From Candidatus Poribacteria bacterium (GTDB lineage Bacteria > Abyssobacteria > SURF-5), in contig JACRIR010000062.1 in the NCBI GenBank assembly GCA_016215705.1, positions 1 to 16,310 on the forward strand: 16,310 nucleotides of DNA, written 5' to 3'. The position numbers were made by a program, and so were the translations under genes. Positions 14,493-16,310 of the stretch are shown one piece after another (the first letter of the stretch is position 1; each line of letters starts with the position of its first letter). A model generated the notes under the pieces. The model saw only the letters and a program-made list of their open reading frames with translations. It did no database searches and had not been told where the DNA came from.

Positions 14493-14511
14493 TTGGCACA
14501 GAACATGCCAA
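14493..14511 (+). promoter_or_regulatory. Possible sigma-54 promoter (or operator dyad) of the PilZ-like gene
   Basis: TTGGCACAGAACATGCCAA has a perfect -24 element TTGGCAC and GG-N10-GC spacing (GG 14495-14496, GC 14507-14508), but its -12 is ATGC rather than TTGC. It is also a 6-bp dyad (TTGGCA...TGCCAA), so a repressor site is an alternative. The start would be near 14520, about 83 nt before the ATG. Confidence 0.5.
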
Positions 14512-14602
14512 ATATGACATTCAAAAAGCAATGGGGATCAGGAGACAACGAAAGAAAAAGCATTCAGATTCCTCTCCCCAATCCAAAATAAGGAAATGAA
14601 TC

Positions 14603-15025
14603 ATGTCAATCGCAACCCTGCTGCTCGGGAAAAGAGCCGCAAACATGGATAGCCTGGTAGAAGCCCCTCGCCTCGAAAGTGATAGCGAAGGGAGCGCGAA
14701 AACGATCGCCTACGAAATGGACCTCCACATACCGTGCCGCGTGTCCGGCATCACGAGAAACGGCTCGCGGTGGGAGGGTGAGGCAATGACCGCGAGACTC
14801 AGTTCTTTCGGCGTACACCTAATGCTTCCATATAATGCCGAACTCGACGGTGATATCTTCTTGCTCTTCAAGGTCCCCACTGCTCTGCGGATGCTCTTCC
14901 AGGAAAGAAGGATTCACGCGCAGGCCGAGATAAAACCCTCCGGCGCTCCCGGTCCGGAACTTGAATCTCTCGGGCGCAAGCTCGTATACGCGACTTTTGC
15001 TGAGCCATTGAAGTTCAAAGCATGA
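14603..15025 (+). CDS. PilZ-like domain protein
   Basis: 140 residues. The central part (about 40-138) fits a PilZ beta-barrel of the divergent type: LHIPCRVSGITRNGSRWEGE, then ARLSSFGVHLMLP (matching the (D/N)xSxxG strand in loose form), a turn, DGDIFLLFKV, and AQAEIK...LVYATF at the end. PilZ domains bind c-di-GMP through an RxxxR plus DxSxxG pair. Here RxxxR is not evident and the second motif is LSSFG, so binding is doubtful and it may act as a protein-interaction module. The N-terminal 35 residues look unstructured. AAGGA lies eight bases before the ATG. It is a single gene, possibly sigma-54 dependent, in a genome segment that also holds an HD-GYP protein. Confidence 0.65.
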   Translation: MSIATLLLGKRAANMDSLVEAPRLESDSEGSAKTIAYEMDLHIPCRVSGITRNGSRWEGEAMTARLSSFGVHLMLPYNAELDGDIFLLFKVPTALRMLFQERRIHAQAEIKPSGAPGPELESLGRKLVYATFAEPLKFKA

Positions 15026-15069
15026 TTGCACACGGAGTCAAAAGTCATTGCGCATAACGGAGAGCCGTC

Positions 15070-15253
15070 ACTAGTACCGCGTTTCCTAAATAACATGCAC
15101 TTAACTCGGCGACGTTCCCCCCTTTGCAAAGGGGGGAAGGGGGGATTTAAGACTCTTGTTTTCCAAGGATTTCTGCGAATTCCTAAATCCCCCTTTGTCC
15201 CCCTTTTTCAAAGGGGGAGCATTGCAACATTATTTAGGAGGCGCTCTACTAGT
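15070..15253. mobile_element. MITE-like palindromic element (no coding capacity)
   Basis: About 184 bp. The ends match as inverted repeats over 24 bp with 20 identities: both begin ACTAGTA and share CCTAAATAA (15070-15093 and 15253-15230). Inside, two copies of a CCCCCTTT..AAAGGGGG unit face each other (about 15115-15150 and 15185-15219). No transposase is encoded, so it would move in trans if it is mobile. Direct target duplication was not evident. Confidence 0.6.
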
Positions 15254-15362
15254 GTCCTGAGTCATTAATTCGTTTATGAAGTTACATGCGGTTTTGTCCG
15301 ATTTTGCTGAGATTTTGGCCCATGGAACTGATTACGTTTTAAGTATTCCGGGGACATAATAC

Positions 15363-15466
15363 CTATTCCTTCTTCTTTCTTGGACGCCCGGCGCGCCCAA
15401 TTTCCATTCGGCGGCCCGCAATTCCTTAGCCTTTTCCGCGAGACCATGAAAGAATAGAGGACACAT
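15363..15466 (-). pseudogene. Possible frameshifted C-terminal remnant of a small repeat-associated ORF
   Basis: The minus strand reads MCPLFFHGLAEKAKELRAAE, then must shift by one base to give EIGRAGRPRKKKE followed by TAG. A basic GRPxRPRKKK tail is seen at the end of IS200/REP-associated transposases, and ATTCCGGGGACATAAT-like sequence just after it resembles the palindrome core at 4432. No catalytic part is present. This is a weak call. The rest of 15254-15473 shows no gene. Confidence 0.28.
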
Positions 15467-15473
15467 ATTCATA

Positions 15474-15776
15474 TCATGTCTCTGTTGGTTGTTGAATCCT
15501 CCATAACCCGCGCTGGTATCGCGCGGCTTCTCGCTGCAGTTTCAAAAATAGCTCTGCGTGCTTCACGTTCGGCGGAACGGTCATAATGACGGCGTAGCCG
15601 TTCTGAACCAGCTTGGTGTTCACGAATGTGTCCTGTCCGTCTTCGAGACAGACGTAGGCCAAAAGGCGACCATACTTGTCCCTGACCTGAACATCCAGCT
15701 TTAACGTGACCTGTTTGTCGAGAACCAGCCTTGCGTTGTATTCATTGGCCTCTCTGTAATACGGCTTACTTCTTTC
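15474..15776 (-). pseudogene. 5'-truncated thermonuclease (SNase-like) remnant
   Basis: About 100 codons encode only the C-terminal half of a staphylococcal-nuclease-like fold: YYREANEYNARLVLDKQVTL, DKYGRLLAYVCLEDG, TFVNTKLVQNGYAVIMTVPP and AELFLKLQREAARYQRGLW (the family's usual ending). The N-terminal half, with the metal-binding Asp and first catalytic Arg (VxDGDT...RLxGID), is missing. No ATG lies in frame upstream: the frame begins directly after the TGA of the HepT gene and is in the same frame as it. The TTG at 15659-15661 is not a credible start. It is probably a decayed or recombined gene fragment without activity. Confidence 0.7.
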
Positions 15777-16112
15777 TCAGTCCACAAGCCTCAGGATATC
15801 CTCAACCTGCTGCTTGAGTTTCGGCAAGTCGTTCGTCACGGTGTCCCATATCTCATCCACGTCGATACCGAAGTATTCGTGCACCAAGACATTTCTCATA
15901 GACACGACATCAGCCCAAGGGATTTGAGGATGTTTGTTGCGCAGATTTGCGGAGACGTTTGCGGTGGCTTCGCCGATAATTTGGATATGATGAACGGCCC
16001 AAACCTGAAGGAGGTCATCTTTAAAAAATGCATCTCGTCCCGCCGTCAATCTCTTTTGAATATTCTCAATCGCTTCGAGAATGTCCAGCAGCCTGTCTTT
16101 GTCTCGTCTCAA
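15777..16112 (-). CDS. hepT: HepT-like toxin (DUF86 HEPN ribonuclease family)
   Basis: 111 residues, all-helical HEPN fold. The signature R-x4-H-x-Y is RNVLVHEY (about 73-80), followed by FGID, as in HepT toxins. DILEAIENIQKRL and IIGEATANVS (helices with the conserved IGEA) also match. HepT is a toxin, held inactive by its MntA partner, which AMPylates the Tyr of this motif in the characterised systems. The start is TTG at 16112, overlapping the stop of the MntA-like gene in a TTGA junction, with GGAGG about ten bases upstream, so the two are translationally coupled. The stop (TGA) is followed in the same frame by the nuclease remnant. Confidence 0.9.
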   Translation of the reverse strand: MRRDKDRLLDILEAIENIQKRLTAGRDAFFKDDLLQVWAVHHIQIIGEATANVSANLRNKHPQIPWADVVSMRNVLVHEYFGIDVDEIWDTVTNDLPKLKQQVEDILRLVD

Positions 16113-16310
16113 ACAGGCACCGCCTCCTTGGTGACACTGTCCTTGATTCTTGGCCGCAGGCCGCGTTCGCTCACGACTTGCACTTTACGACCGAGCAGGG
16201 CTTCGAGTTCTCGAGCCAAGGCCGAATGGCCGAGCAGCGTGACACCGGGATCGAATTGCACAACAAGGTCTATGTCGCTCTCCGGCCCAGCTTCGCCGCG
16301 CGCGACCGAG
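16109..16310 (-). CDS. mntA: MntA-like nucleotidyltransferase antitoxin, C-terminal part (runs off right edge)
   Basis: The last 66 residues are visible. They start in the catalytic motif: SVARGEAGPESDIDLVVQF fits the GSxARGE-x-SDID pattern of minimal nucleotidyltransferases, with both Asp of the DxD pair present. The rest (LARELEALLGRKVQVVSERG, then LRPRIKDSVTKEAVPV) is the usual strand and helix ending. It precedes and overlaps the HepT gene, the standard order of this antitoxin-toxin pair. The missing N-terminus lies to the right of the window. Confidence 0.88.
   Translation of the reverse strand, partial: SVARGEAGPESDIDLVVQFDPGVTLLGHSALARELEALLGRKVQVVSERGLRPRIKDSVTKEAVPV

Overview
The window looks like a chromosomal piece of a moderately GC-rich, probably anaerobic, uncultivated-type bacterium of the Desulfobacterota or a neighbouring deep lineage. 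This is an inference from content: a CCG-domain (HdrD/GlcF-like) iron-sulfur protein, a Cys-rich double-cluster ferredoxin, sigma-54 control with a PAS/AAA+/Fis activator, c-di-GMP-type proteins, a probable selenoprotein, and many palindromic intergenic repeats. No rRNA, tRNA, CRISPR array or intact transposase gene was seen.

Region 1 (1-4295, minus strand) is a co-oriented catabolic-looking cluster, read right to left: an M24 (creatinase/prolidase/Xaa-Pro-peptidase-like) enzyme, an amidohydrolase, an Fe-S/CCG oxidoreductase and the first 31 codons of a second amidohydrolase. It starts at a near-consensus sigma-54 promoter (4279-4295). Region 2 (4358-6260, plus strand) is the divergent sigma-54 activator. 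It has its own sigma-70-type promoter, and a 21-bp dyad about 100 bp upstream of the cluster promoter lies on the regulator's own predicted start site. This suggests that the regulator switches on the cluster and limits itself. The substrate is unknown.

Region 3 (6503-8251) holds a ferredoxin-like protein with an unusual Cys-rich block and, convergent with it, an MgtC/SapB-family membrane protein. Region 4 (8506-12811) has a promoter, a HEAT-repeat protein and an HD-GYP protein that overlap by 14 nt and share a similar N-terminal domain, followed by a YbaK/ProX-type editing deacylase.

Region 5 (12834-14160, minus strand) has a doubtful small secreted or membrane protein and, most notably, a thioredoxin-fold/TPR protein. 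Its first redox cysteine is replaced by an in-frame UGA (UxxC), followed by an 8-bp hairpin with a G-first loop. It is best read as a selenoprotein of 199 residues. Region 6 (14493-15025) is a PilZ-like gene with a possible sigma-54 promoter. Region 7 (15070-16310) is accessory: a 184-bp MITE-like element, degraded repeat-associated sequence, a 5'-truncated nuclease remnant and an MntA-HepT toxin-antitoxin pair running off the right edge.

Four copies of one long palindromic repeat (arms like CCGCAAAGGCGCAAAGAGCG) lie between genes at 112, 2719, 6300 and 14215. Two of them create false in-frame N-terminal extensions of neighbouring genes.
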